Assembly (NCBI RefSeq): GCF_040412425.1
Contig: NC_089766.1
Location: 49,319,797 to 49,383,796, forward strand
Reading direction: 5' to 3'
Source of the DNA: Macrobrachium rosenbergii
Lineage: Eukaryota; Arthropoda; Malacostraca; Decapoda; Palaemonidae
Length of the DNA stretch: 64,000 nt
Position numbers and translations under genes: made by a program
The notes under the pieces: model-generated
Told to the model about the DNA's origin: nothing
The model's input: only the letters and a program-made list of their open reading frames with translations
The model's database searches: none
Part shown: one piece after another, positions 20,270 through 31,611 of the stretch
Layout of the letters: the number at the start of each line of letters is the position of its first letter
How positions within the stretch are numbered: position 1 is the first letter of the stretch

Positions 20270-21330
20270 GTACCCAAATGTAGACTCACGCGTATAGGTG
20301 TAAGTGAAGGAGACTGTCTGCCTGTATATGTCCACCTACCCTTGAGTCTGATTGTCACTATACCTTCTTATTCTTAGCTTCTTACGCTCACCTTGTCATT
20401 AAACTCATAAATGCATAGACGTGCATGAAGGTGGAAAATCCGTGAATGACACTACTTATCTTGTCTTTGCAACTCTTACACGGTTTTTTCGTCAAACGTC
20501 TACCCCTTTGAAGGAATTTCAGTTAATCTGTGCTTTTGGCCCCTAGCTGCAACCCCTTTCGTTCCTTATACTGTACCTCCTTTCATATTCTCTTTCTTCC
20601 ATCTTACTTTCCTCAACCCTCTCCTAACAATTGATTCATAGTGCAACTGCTTTGAGGTTTTCCTCCTGTTACACCTTTCAGACCTTTTACTTTCAATTTC
20701 CCTTTCAGCGCTGAATGACCTCATAGGTCCCGGTTCTTGGCCTTTGGCCTAAATTCTATATTCAGTTCAAATCAATTTAGTTAATCTTGGTGAAAAGGCA
20801 GACCATCTTTCTTAGATGAGTTTAGAGGGAGATTGTCCATCTGTCTTTATGGTCCGTCAGTGCGTCTGTCATACTTACATTGTTATCTCAAATCCTCCTG
20901 CAAGGTTGACTGTTATACATAGATACATGAAGGAGAATATCAGCTGTCTGCCTGGCAGTTTTCAATTTTCCTTAGTTTTGCTAATCTTCGTACATGGCTG
21001 AGGCGGGGTGGGGGGTGGGGGAAGGTGAGGTTTAAGCCAGACTTGTTTAATCTTGACATCACTTTTCTCTTACATGGTTTAATTTAAAGGATTTTAGTGA
21101 TAAGGTAGACCCTCATACTATCCATAAATGTTCATGCAGGAAGATCGTCTGTATGTGGGTACGTTTGTTTGCCTATCACCTTTACCTTGTCGTTTTAACT
21201 CGTCCCAGATGGTGAAAATGATATATTTTAGAATTGGTACAAAGGTAGGCAACCATTTATAGCTTTTCATGTAGTGAGACTGCCCGCGTGTGTGCCTGAT
21301 TTCACCATTAGAAATTCTCCTTGAGAGAAT
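20270..21330 (+). repeat. Strongly diverged tandem array, about 140-bp unit
   Basis: A pattern of the form GGTAGACC ... CATAxAxG ... GGxAGATxGTCTGTxTGTxTG recurs at about 20280, 20795, 20890, 21100 and 21240 with spacing near 130-150 bp. It is interrupted by the SINE-A copy at 20537-20779. Units are too diverged to give firm borders. Confidence 0.4.
20537..20779 (+). mobile_element. SINE-A copy, 5' truncated
   Basis: Starts at GGCCCCTAGCTGC and ends TTCAGTTCAAATCAATTT. The whole head is missing. Confidence 0.85.
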
Positions 21331-21797
21331 ACTTTGTTGTTTTTCTTACCAGTCTGGTTTACAAATCTCGCATTAGGTGGCCCACCTCATCGGAGAAGAC
21401 TTAATATTTGCGTAATTTTCATTATGGAGATGCATTGAAGAAAATAAAAAGATCCCGCCCTGCTATTCTTCTTGTGAAAATAACAAACACAAAGTACGTC
21501 TCGTGGATGGATGCAGCAGCTTAATTTCAAAAGATAAACAATGAACAGCAAGAGGCAGGAGACTTACAAGAAGAAAAATGGGTGTCGCAGTGTGTGTGTC
21601 TCTTGGGGGGGGGGAGTGGGTTGGGGTTTGGAGGTTGGAGTAGGTTAATGGCTCCTGAAGAGGCTTTTATGTGTGTGTGTGTGTATTGGAGTGGCTTGAG
21701 TGAGAGGAAGTAATTGCACGGGAGTCTTCTCTTCAAATCAGTTTGAAGAGGGTAAGTAGAGCTGTGACTCATGCTGTGAATGCTACATATCTGGTGT

Positions 21798-21800
<3 letters not shown>
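21331..21800. other. Unique stretch with G-rich tract
   Basis: A run of nine G residues followed by AGTGGGTTGGGGTTTGGAGG (about 21605-21635) could form a G-quadruplex. A GT run lies at 21670-21685. No gene. Confidence 0.45.

Positions 21801-21801
<1 letters not shown>

Positions 21802-21843
<42 letters not shown>
21802..21843. repeat. (CT)n microsatellite
   Basis: Twenty-one CT units. Confidence 0.95.
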
Positions 21844-21845
<2 letters not shown>

Positions 21846-22010
21846 AACTGCACAAATGCACACGCACATGGATGTTACTTTGTAACAAATGTTTATATGA
21901 AAATGTACAATTCATCCATTTACATTTTATTGTAATTCATCGTATTAATGTAGACTTGGATAATACACTTGGTTGGAGCAGGATTAACTTCTTTCATTTT
22001 AATGTTCTTT

Positions 22011-22030
22011 AACCTAACCTAACTTAACCT
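22011..22030 (-). repeat. Telomere-like TTAGG tract
   Basis: AACCTAACCTAACTTAACCT is four units of the arthropod telomere repeat read on the minus strand, one with a single change. Four units could be chance or an interstitial relic. Confidence 0.5.
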
Positions 22031-22145
22031 TCATAGCATTATTTGAAAATATGTGAAATGGACCTCTCCGACCTTGGGAATAATTACTACTGTTGTTTTG
22101 GAAAGATGATAATATACATGACTGGCGAAGTCTGCTTTGAATAAT

Positions 22146-22247
22146 GTGCGTGTGTGTGTGTGTGTGTGCGTGTGTGCTCTATAGGCGACACAGTAACTAG
22201 CCTACTTCTCACAACAGTTTCTTGAGATCTGTATTGGACTTATTCTT

Positions 22248-22316
<69 letters not shown>

Positions 22317-22327
22317 TAGATATAAAC

Positions 22328-22358
<31 letters not shown>
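22146..22358. repeat. GT, AT and GA microsatellites
   Basis: GT run (22146-22170), AT run (22252-22311) and GA run (22331-22358), separated by short unique pieces. Confidence 0.9.
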
Positions 22359-22362
<4 letters not shown>

Positions 22363-22545
22363 AGTTGCATCGTGAGTTACATAATTCATTTTAAAAGAGC
22401 GTCCCCAGACCGTTCTTTCCTCTCGCTGTTTCGAACGCAAGTCTTTTCATTAGTCATAATAATAGCCACCACTGCACTAAAGACACAGGGAAGCAGACAC
22501 ATTATACACCTTCACTATCGCCACGTGAATATATTTATAGAATCC

Positions 22546-22547
<2 letters not shown>

Positions 22548-22607
<60 letters not shown>

Positions 22608-22681
22608 TATATCCGTGAGACAAACAAACATATACGATTTCACTACCATGATGTGAATTTATTTATGGAATATTATTATTA

Positions 22682-22745
<64 letters not shown>

Positions 22746-22760
22746 CATTATTATTATTAT
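22548..22760. repeat. Two (ATT)n tracts with related spacers
   Basis: ATT runs at 22548-22603 and 22671-22760. The spacers before each share GTGAAT(A/T)TATTTATxGAAT(C)TATT, so this is a short duplicated unit preceding the composite array. Confidence 0.85.
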
Positions 22761-22772
22761 GATGATGATGAT

Positions 22773-22814
22773 GATGTCAGTGGCGCCTTAAGCGAATGCA
22801 CGCGACGTCTTGAA

Positions 22815-22872
<58 letters not shown>

Positions 22873-22914
22873 CATGTCCGTGACGCCTTAAAGGAATGCA
22901 CGCGACGTCTTAAA

Positions 22915-22974
<60 letters not shown>

Positions 22975-23013
22975 GTCCGTGACGCCTTATAGGAATGCAC
23001 ACGACGTCTTGAA

Positions 23014-23091
<78 letters not shown>

Positions 23092-23130
23092 GTCCGTAAC
23101 GCCTTAAACGAATGCACGCGACGTCTTAAA

Positions 23131-23195
<65 letters not shown>

Positions 23196-23245
23196 CCGTG
23201 ACGCCTTAACAAATGCACGCGACATCTTGACTATTATTATTATTA

Positions 23246-23302
<57 letters not shown>

Positions 23303-23318
23303 GTGTCCGCGAGCGACG
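22773..23318 (+). repeat. Composite array of ATT tract plus GC-rich 42-bp spacer
   Basis: Five spacers (22773, 22874, 22973, 23090 and 23193) share GTCCGTGACGCCTTAA, then GAATGCACGCGACGTCTT. They are joined by ATT runs of about 50-75 bp. A sixth partial spacer (GTGTCCGCGAGCGACGACGG) begins at 23302. The period is 99-117 bp and the length change lies in the ATT tract. GACGTC is conserved in four of five. Confidence 0.92.
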
Positions 23319-23560
23319 ACGGTCCTGAACGAGCAAGCGAGGTCCACCTGCACTTGCAGCACCGTCGGCGCCTTTGATGCGGAGGATCGTTGCAGAAATT
23401 AGCATCTCGATTTTTTTCCCCTTTTCCCTTTTTTGGCGTCGCCTACGACACCTGGGCAGTTTATTGCCGTACTCTGATGGACCTTGTGATAAAAGGTGTC
23501 TTCGCTGAGAAATGTCACTTTATAGACTGGAATTACATTGTCTCTGCTTATAGAGGTCTT
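23303..23560. other. GC-rich unique stretch
   Basis: Continues from the last array spacer into unique sequence with CACCTG at 23346 and a CCG run at 23562-23582. No exon recognised. Confidence 0.35.
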
Positions 23561-23561
23561 G

Positions 23562-23585
23562 CCGCCGCCGCCGCCGCCGCCTCTG

Positions 23586-23624
<39 letters not shown>
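23562..23624. repeat. (CCG)n and (CT)n microsatellites
   Basis: Seven CCG units, then CTCTGCCTCTT, then a CT run to 23623. Translation gives short Ala and Ser-Leu runs that look like a gene but have no support. Confidence 0.9.
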
Positions 23625-23625
<1 letters not shown>

Positions 23626-23739
23626 CTGTTTATCCAGCGAAGAAATGCTCTTTTAGCTTTTCCATTTTTCCAAAAATATAATTATATAAATATAATTACA
23701 AAAATAATTTAAATAGTTATGATTATATAAATATATTAT

Positions 23740-23746
23740 ATATATA

Positions 23747-23829
<83 letters not shown>
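23740..23829. repeat. (AT)n microsatellite
   Basis: AT run of about 42 units. Confidence 0.95.
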
Positions 23830-23833
<4 letters not shown>

Positions 23834-23939
23834 ACATAGATCATTTGCTAATTTGTTATTACAAATCTGTCTTCAGTGATTTACTTTTTATCCTTTTTCT
23901 TTTTTTAAGCCTTTTAGTCTACTATACATTACTGTCGAT

Positions 23940-24021
<82 letters not shown>
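23940..24021. repeat. (ATT)n microsatellite
   Basis: ATT run of about 27 units. Confidence 0.95.
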
Positions 24022-24023
<2 letters not shown>

Positions 24024-24352
24024 TTAAAAACTGGCATTAGCTGGCAAAACAAGTTACCACCGAGTAAAATGTCATTATGTGGAAAAGGAACAATACAAAG
24101 AAAATGACAAATAAGTCAAGAGGAGGCAACAAACGTATATACAAGTATATTTAGTAATACATAAAATACTTAAGTCCAGGGAACAGTTTTTAAAGTTGTT
24201 TGACACCTCCGTAGAATGATTAGCACCTGCATCATCGACACCCCAGGAAAGCATTTTTCCGCTCATCACTCTAATTTACTTCACTTATTTCTGATTCTGT
24301 CATTCGGGAGAGTTTTGCTCCTAAATCCTTAGATCAAACCTAACGTCAGATC
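24022..24352. other. Unique stretch, nothing recognised
   Basis: No supported feature. Confidence 0.35.
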
Positions 24353-24660
24353 ACTCCGTAGGGGGCTATAGTGTCGTCCGTGCACCTATTGCTGTGCACT
24401 GTTGGCATTACTTAAGGTTCTTTGCAGCGTCCCTTCGGCTCCTAGCTGCAGCCCCTTCATTCCTTTTACTGTACCTACATTCATATTCTCTTTCTTCCAT
24501 CTTACTTTCCACCCTCTCCTAACAATTGATTCATAGTGCAGCTGCGAGGTTTTCCTCCTGCTACATCTTTCAGACCTTTAGACTGTCAATTTCCGTTTCA
24601 GCACCGAATGACCTCGTAGGTCCCGGCGCCTGGCTTTTGGCCTAAATTCCATATTCTGCC
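24353..24660 (+). mobile_element. SINE-A copy, full length, diverged head
   Basis: The head reads GTGCACCTATTGCTGTGCAC, so the hairpin is partly altered. Body and 3' core are intact to CCATATTCTGCC. Confidence 0.85.
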
Positions 24661-25228
24661 TCTATCTAACATCAGGTTACTGGTAATGTGTTTGTTCCTT
24701 TAGTAAAGTACTTTTGACGAAAATCAGTAGTTTATCGGCTAATCTCATTGACGGGTAGGTTAGCAGTGATTGTTTTTCTGTTCAAAGTCGACGTAAAATA
24801 GCTTTCTTGTTTACAAGCAAGTTATTGAAATCCTGACACGTGGTGGTGCTGACTTCTAATAAGTAAATGAAGAAATGTGAAATAAAATTGTGCATGGTGC
24901 ACTGGTTACTATAAAAGCAAACTATTCCTGTTAGGAATGCAAGCATAAATCACAAGTCATCTGTAAAAAAAAAATCATTTGACAAATAACGTTAGTACAT
25001 TTAACTGTCGTTGAATTACGTCAAACGAATTTCCCTGATTTGTTATTTATGGCAAAGAGAGTGTCGCAAAGGAAGTACCCACGATGGTAAAACGTTAATG
25101 TTCTGTCTTGATGTTCTTCACCCCGAGATTTGGCTTTGCTAGTTATAATAGCGTAGCATTACTTTTTGATAGGTTACAATATGTTCTCTATATAATGCAT
25201 ATGGAAACGAACTTAGATTTTCTTGCGA
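24661..25228. other. Unique stretch, nothing recognised
   Basis: AT-rich, no supported ORF. Confidence 0.35.
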
Positions 25229-25720
25229 TTCTGCTGAATTATTATTGTTATTCACAAGGTGACCCCTACTCATATGGAACAATCCCACCAAAGAGGCCAT
25301 TGACTTGAAATTCAAGATTCCAAAGATTATGGTGCTCATTAGGAAGTTAGAGAAGGGTGAAGAAATCTCACTTATTAAAAAGAGAACAAAAAATAAATAA
25401 ATAGATAAAAATGTATTAAAATGCAAGGAGAATAGTATTAGGGTAGTAATGCATTGCATCTTCGCTTGAGCTTTTGAAGTTGCAGTTGCACATCCTCAAG
25501 GAGACTGTCCCACAGTAGAGCGGTGTGAGGAGGAATAAAGGACCTCTGGAATTGGGAAGTTCGACAGCGAGGCAAAACGTTTACTGCATATTGGTGCTTC
25601 TGCTGTTCAGCGAATCTGGTTGCTGTCGGCAGGAAAAGGGGGTCAGGAAAGTTCTCTATTAAAATACAACTTATGAAAAAAGTGACAAACAAGAGACCAT
25701 CCTTCGATGGTCCAAGTCAT
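25229..25720 (-). mobile_element. LINE 3' end with ORF C-terminus
   Basis: Reference copy. On the minus strand an open frame (25692-25438) ends with CRTSQFQRSFIPPHTALLWD, then SLLEDVQLQLQKLKRRCNAL. This is the terminal motif of many non-LTR retrotransposon proteins (SFIPxTAxLWNSLP ... FKRRxNxxL). A 3' untranslated region of about 190 bp follows, containing GGAATCTTGAATTTCAAGTC and a segment for GGGATTGTTCCATATG, and ends in an AAT run (decayed here). All nine copies seen are 5' truncated, as expected for target-primed reverse transcription. The (AAT)n tail recalls the I clade, but clade is not settled. Confidence 0.8.
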
Positions 25721-26553
25721 AACTGCAAAAGGAGGGAAAGTCAATGTATTTTACATATATATACTGTATCTGCTTTTGTATTAAAGATTGTTAAAAGCAA
25801 AAATTACCCCCCCCCACCATGGTTTTTACATTTGTGAGATTTATATTTTGTACAGCTGAAGTTACAAAATCCTTGTAAACTGATTTTTGGTTTCAGAATT
25901 AAAAATTTTTTAATTATCAACGTTCTTCAACGTACAGTATTACGTTTCTACATACCTAGGAGAGTGAGGTAGAGCGCTAGGGACTCGCTGATTCCTGGAG
26001 AATCGCAGTTTTATCTTCTGAAAGCAATTCATATAGAACTTGCCAAAAAAGTAAGTCGTCCGTGGACGTGAGATAAACAACAAACGCCGGATCTTTTTTG
26101 GGGGATTACTCTTATCTTTGGGACGATCGGTGTTCTGAGCCTGAGAAGTTTGTGATGTTTCTCAGGTATGACTCCCATTATGAAAATTGTCTGCTGTCAG
26201 ATTTGTAAAGACAATCCAATAAGTTTGCTGGAAAGGTAACGTGACCTTTGCAAAGGCATGCGAGCACGGATTGAATAATAATAAACATTCTGCCATGCTA
26301 TTATGCTGAAAGGCCACAATAGCCTCTCTTTCTGTTGCGTTTCATTCTTATTGACATCCACAATAAATTCTTGTCGTCGTGATAATGGAATTACGTATAT
26401 TCCTGCACCGACTGTGAAACCTGCGTGATTTGATGGACGCTAAAAGACTTTGCAGAGACCTTTTGCATCGCAGATGAGTAAACAAAAGGGAACATTCGAC
26501 GGAGAAGTTAACGAAGCTTAGGAACATTAAAAAATGGGTAACATATGGTAGAT
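25721..26553. other. Unique stretch, nothing recognised
   Basis: A C-run at 25808-25816. No supported ORF or repeat. Confidence 0.35.
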
Positions 26554-26789
26554 AGAATATAGAATTGAGGCCAGGCGCTGGGGTCTACGAGGTCACTCAG
26601 CGCTGCTGAGAGGGAAATTGACAGTAAAAAGGTTTGAAAGGTGTAACAGGAGGAAAACCTCGCAGTTGCACTATGAAACGACTGTTTAGGAGAGGGTGGA
26701 TAGGAAGATGGGCGAAAGAGAATATGAACTGAGGTACAGTCAAAGGGGGCCGAAGGGACGGCGCTGCAAAGAACCTTAAGTGATGCCTC
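26554..26789 (-). mobile_element. SINE-A copy, minus strand, 5' truncated
   Basis: Tail side at 26554 (AGAATATAGAATTGAGG), 3' core with CTACGAGGTCACTCAGCGC, then the body up to GAACCTTAAGTGATGCC. The head hairpin and 5' end are missing. Confidence 0.85.
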
Positions 26790-27539
26790 TTTCATGGGTC
26801 GCTTATTAGTCAGTAGCTGCTCCCATCGATGAAGATCCGAGATAGGTGCGGCATATTTATCAAACTTCGTTTCGTTGCCTCCTCCAAATCTTTGTAAACT
26901 AACTTTTCTTCCCTTCATTAGGGTATTTGGCTATGAAACCCTAAAATGTAAAGAGTACAACTTCATAGACAATAGGAAGTACATAGACTTTAGCATCTCG
27001 AAGCGAGCCGGTGTGAAGGTGGAGGTTGAAGAGGTGTGGCTGTGAGATGGTTGAGTCATATTTTGGATGGAAATGATAGTGAAAGTTGTCGAAGAAGGGG
27101 GTGACTGGCAGGAGGCGAGTAAAGAAATGTAACAAAGAAAAACCTGATGGAAAAAAAAGATGTTCGCGATGACATTATGAATTATTAATATTATTCAAAT
27201 GTATGATAACTCCATAAAATGAGACAACGAAAAGTAGACGGAAAAATACTTAATCTTTGAAAATAACGCTTCGCGTACGGTAAATACCGTGGCATTTTCT
27301 TATGGGAAGAAAGCCTCGGTTATAAAAAAGAAAGTATACGTTCTAATTAAAGCTTTCTTTTAACCTTGTGGACTAAAGTTCACTAAAACAATACATTAAT
27401 ATGCAGACATTCGGGAGCTCGGTTAAGAAGCGGGCATTATAAGAGGCACATATACCGAAAAGGGCCGCATGGTTTGGATCAGAAACTGTGGAAGGCATCC
27501 TGTTAGTGGAGGGGTTCTGGGGATATGGTGTGCGGGTAT
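26790..27539. other. Unique stretch, nothing recognised
   Basis: No supported feature. Minus-strand frames of up to 88 codons have no motif. Confidence 0.35.
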
Positions 27540-28200
27540 ATAGGGGAGAGGTGGCGGCGGGGGGAAGGGGAGGGGTGGGGGGGCAGCATCATAAACTCTG
27601 GCTGTGGATGAGGTTTGGTTATCAGGCGTTGTGGGCAGGAGAGCTGGGCCGTCCATTTCTCCCCTGACGGCCGAACACGATCTCTCCATTTTGTCTATGA
27701 GGTCTCAGCCGTGTCTTCTCAGACTAGCACCTCTCTCTCTCTCTCTCTCTCGGACTTTTTGGAAACTCATCTCCCAGCCTCCCTCCTCTTATCTTTATCT
27801 CTTTTTCTCGTTCTTTTATTTCACTTAAGGAAGAGGATTCTACCTGATTTGTTCCTCGAGGTGAAGGAGAAAAGGGGGAGCCGGGATGTGGTGTTTATAA
27901 GGGTGACGGTAGACAGGGATGGAGAGGGAGAGAGGGATTGGAGGAGGAGGCTGAGGCGGACAAGGCCGCTAGTTTGATTTCTCTATTAAAGTCTATTAGG
28001 CGCACTGCGGCTGACTTAATAGGGGCCGTGGCCGCCCTTTCCCGCCGTGGAAAATAAAAAGTGGTGGGTGTGAATGACTTCTCTCCGGATAACGACGACC
28101 TCCTCTCCGGATAGCGATCGTAACGATCGCTTCGTGTACACCCACAGGGCGATTGGTAGATCGCCGTAAATCGCCGGCCTTTTATCTCTCAGATTATAAA
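27540..28200. promoter_or_regulatory. GC-rich segment with G-quadruplex motif, regulatory character speculative
   Basis: Four G runs (27559-27564, 27567-27570, 27572-27575 and 27577-27583) with one- or two-base loops form a textbook G-quadruplex. Downstream are a CT run (27729-27752), TTTATAAGGG (27894) as a possible TATA element, TTTCCCGCC near 28037, a GCGATCGT / ACGATCGC palindrome near 28111-28127 and GCGATTGG (inverted CCAAT) near 28149. CTCTCCGGATA occurs twice (28081 and 28103). A 120-codon frame (27615-27977) is open but has only low-complexity content and a weak start. No exon can be defended. Confidence 0.3.
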
Positions 28201-28431
28201 CTTTTAGCTCAATAATCACCAGGTGGGCTGAATGGAAGAATTTTTTTATATTTTTTTTTTCTTGACTTGTTTTTCGTAGGGCAGGGTGGAAGAAGCCTTG
28301 GCAGTTCTCTTATCAGAAGTCTTCTGGAACTGGGCAAATAGCGAGCAGCCACACAGCTAAATTATTGGCAGCCTTATCTAAATAATACCGGTCAGCCGGG
28401 AAATCTAACCCCTCTTTGACACCCCTAGATA

Positions 28432-28436
<5 letters not shown>

Positions 28437-28488
<52 letters not shown>
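28437..28488. repeat. (GA)n microsatellite
   Basis: About 26 GA units. Confidence 0.95.
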
Positions 28489-28492
<4 letters not shown>

Positions 28493-28788
28493 ATTCCTAC
28501 ATCAAGTATCGTGAGACGTTAGTAAAACACGGGCTGTGTACAGATGAGAAAATAGCCTCTGGTAAAACTGTACCATTATATAGTGAATGTCAACAGTATT
28601 ATGATAATCTACCAAAAGCCAAGTGTTGCATAGTAACACATTTTCTTACGTAATGTCATTCCTTTCTCTTTTTGTATCAGCCGTATCTCATATCGACGAA
28701 GTCACTGACTCCGGATAATAGTTATGATGATCGTAGTAATAACAATAAAGCCTAAAAGCCAGACGCTGTGTCGAACCATTAAACAGTT

Positions 28789-28790
<2 letters not shown>
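28489..28790. other. Unique stretch, nothing recognised
   Basis: No supported feature. Confidence 0.35.

Positions 28791-28833
<43 letters not shown>
28791..28833. repeat. (GA)n microsatellite
   Basis: About 20 GA units with one GG interruption. Confidence 0.95.
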
Positions 28834-28834
<1 letters not shown>

Positions 28835-28951
28835 TAAAGGGTTCCTAACAATTTGTTAGGCCAACTAATAAACTTCAGAGTAGGGAGGGGGGACCCCTAA
28901 CCATGCAACAGACCCCTGCTGTTGGCTTCCTGTCTCTGCCCTGACTGCAAC

Positions 28952-29229
28952 CTCCGTGGGGGGGGGGGGTTAGTGCCGTCAGTGCACCCCACGTGGTGCA
29001 CTGTAGGCATTACTCAAGGGTCTTTGCAGCGTCCCTTCGGCACCAATCTGCGACCCCTTTCATTCCTTTTACTGTACCTCCGTTCATATTCTCTTTCTTC
29101 CAACTCACTTTCCACCCTCTCCAACAATTGTTTTATAGTGCAGCCTTTCTGTTCTCAATTCCCGTCTCAATGCTGAATGACCTCATAGGTCCCTGCGCTT
29201 GCCCTTTGGCCAAAATTCTATGTATTCCC
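28952..29229 (+). mobile_element. SINE-A copy, internally deleted
   Basis: Long G run at the 5' end, intact GTGCACCCCACGTGGTGCAC head, then a jump from TTATAGTGCAGCC to TTTCTGTTCTCAATTCCCG, losing the GAGGTTTTCCTCC segment. Confidence 0.85.
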
Positions 29230-29767
29230 AGACAAAATACAATGTGTATCCATGTTTTTTTTTTATTTTTGCCATTTAACATTAGTCTACGGGACATGAA
29301 CTTCATATTTAGACCTGCTATTTTCCAGCCCAGGCCCGGCCTCCCAAACCACTGGCTGGCCCAAATATACAATGAGTATGCAGAATGAGGGTACCTTGGT
29401 TTGAGCTTCGAAATGGCACGTAACGTCCTAACGGTCGGAATTTACCATGCTAAGCATTTTTTATGTCAGGGGTACACTAGTCAGATAATAATTATCAGTC
29501 AAGAAAAACTGGCAGAAGTTACGCCACGGTACATAACACCACGCCTCTTTGTTCACGGGGAGGGCCGTTGCTTAGCTTGGCGAAGATGTGCTTTCGATCA
29601 AATTCTTTTTGTATATTCATCTACTCTTTATTTTTTAAAATGTTTTTTTTTGTGGATTTCATATTAATTTTCATTACAGTTTGTGATTGTCTTGTAAGCT
29701 TCCCAAAGCAATAGGTTTTGCGGCTTCGTTAACGATACGTGTGTCGCGTGAGTGGGACTAGATTAAA
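29230..29767. other. Unique stretch, nothing recognised
   Basis: Frames of up to 88 codons without motifs. Confidence 0.35.
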
Positions 29768-30124
29768 CAAGTATAATATGCGCTGAAGTTTCGAGTTTTC
29801 TGTACAGCAGCTACAGCTTATAATCAAGGCCACCGAAAACAGATCTATCTTTCGGTGGTCTCGGTATAATGCTGTATGAGCCGCGGCCCAGAAGCACGAT
29901 TATGGCTAACTTTACCTTTAATAAAATGAAAACTACTGAGTCTAGAGGGCTGCAATTTGGTATGTTTGATGATTTGAGGGTGGATGATCAACATTCCAAT
30001 TTGCAGCCCTCTAACCTCAGTAGTTTTTAAGATCTGAGGGCGGACAGAAAAAGTGCGGACAGAAAGAAGTACGGACGTACAGACAAAGCCGGCACAATAG
30101 TTTTCTTTTACAGAAAACTAAAAA
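29768..30124 (+). mobile_element. Multi-hairpin element (MHE) copy, outer hairpin deleted
   Basis: Starts CAAGTATAATATGCGCTGAAG and then lacks CTTCGGCGC. Keeps ACCGAAAACAGATCTATCTT with its pairing side, the long inverted arms (about 29931-30033) and the terminal hairpin AGTTTTCT / AGAAAACT (30098-30119). CGGACAGA is expanded to three diverged copies. Confidence 0.88.
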
Positions 30125-30920
30125 ACAACAGTGCAAGTTCTGTATTGAATCCAGGGGAGAAGACATCAATCTGTCCTCTTCCAGTCCCTGGAAATTTTTA
30201 AATATGGTTCAGGTTCAGTTCCATTGACTCGTTACGTCGGTCTGGATTTTCCTAAAAAAATTTTTTTTTACAAAGTTTGAGCAATAGCAAAATATTGTAG
30301 CTGATGTTTAATAATCAATTTTCGTTCTTATATATTTATTGGTACTATCATTATTTATTTATCCCGTTCCGCTCTATGTAAGTATAACCCCACTTTGCTC
30401 ATTCCCTTCAAACCTGAATGACCAATGACGCGTATATAATTCAGATAAACCTATTGGAGCATTTTTCGTATATAAAGATACGCATGTATGGAAACACAGT
30501 TCTCTCACCATTGGTGACTAAATCAAATGTACATAATATATCAGATGTTTTAATGCATCAAGAGGTTCTTTTTTCCCCACCTTCTAACATTCACGAAAAT
30601 ACTGAGCAACATGTGGCTATATGCTAATGAGAGTGCAGAACTGTAATTAGCGCATCATTTATGTTAGCGTGATGTCAGGCAATTTATGGTAATAAATTTT
30701 AGTATTATAAAGAATATTTATGTCTCTGTTATGACCACGAACACACGCTCAAAATACAAATATTGCAAACTGACATGCATTATTTAAAAACTTGTAAATT
30801 ATATTATAAATTATATTAATGGGTTTTAATTTTTGAGGTAACATTGTCTTATGGAAAGGTGAAATGTTTTTAATATTAGGAGGAAGGGATAAGTGGAACA
30901 CCTCTTAAGTGCTGGCTATA
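30125..30920. other. Unique AT-rich stretch
   Basis: Short direct repeats such as AATTATATTATAAATTATAT near 30797. No gene. Confidence 0.4.
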
Positions 30921-31249
30921 TAGAATAGAGTGGAATGGAATACAGAATTTAGGCGGACTGCCTAACGCTGGTACCTGTGAGGTCATTCAGCGCTGAGAGG
31001 GAAATTGAAATTAAAAAGGTTTGAAAGGTGTACCAGGAGGAAAACCTCCTGGTACACCTTTTGCACTATGAATCAGTTGTTAGAAGAGGGTGGAAAGTGA
31101 GATGGAAGAAAGAGAATATGAACGGAGGTACAGTAAAAGGAATGAAAGGGTTTGCAGCTAGTGGCTGAAGGAACGCTGCAAGGAACCTTTAAGTGATGCC
31201 TACAGTGTACCGCAAGAGGTGCACTGAAGCCGCTACCCCCCTACGGGGC
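30921..31249 (-). mobile_element. SINE-A copy with acquired perfect hairpin
   Basis: Minus-strand full-length copy. At 31025-31060 the usual AACCTCGCAGTTGCAC has become a perfect 16-bp inverted repeat around AAAA (arms begin AAGGTGTACC and end GGTACACCTT). Flanks TTGGCTACATA (31256) and CTGGCTATATA (30911) form an imperfect target-site duplication of about 11 bp. Confidence 0.9.
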
Positions 31250-31611
31250 TTCATAGTTGGCTACATAATTCTGGTATGATTTTCATATCAATCATCTCTG
31301 TTGGTAGTACCATAATACCACGTTTGTCCTTTAAAAATCAGAATTTCAGTCAAGGGCTGGTATTTTCCAGCGTCATAAATAAGCAGGGCTGATGGGGATT
31401 GATACTTTCAGAATACCCTGGTGATGGAGAGACCAGTGGTCAAGGTCATACGTTGTACTTTGGGTCTATTTATGGCAGGAGCAATGACTTGGCTCGGCGG
31501 AAATTTACCTGCCCAGTGACTTTCTTCTCAAACGTGTCATTTAGTCTTATTATGTCACCATCTATCCTGTAGTTTAAAGCGTTGTTGTATTTATATACCA
31601 GATTCATTGAT
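31250..31611. other. Unique stretch, nothing recognised
   Basis: No supported feature. Confidence 0.35.

Noticed and set aside
27615..27977. 120-codon frame in GC-rich DNA
   Set aside because: Content is low-complexity (Ser-Leu run from CT repeat) and another frame overlaps it. Composition, not coding, explains the openness.
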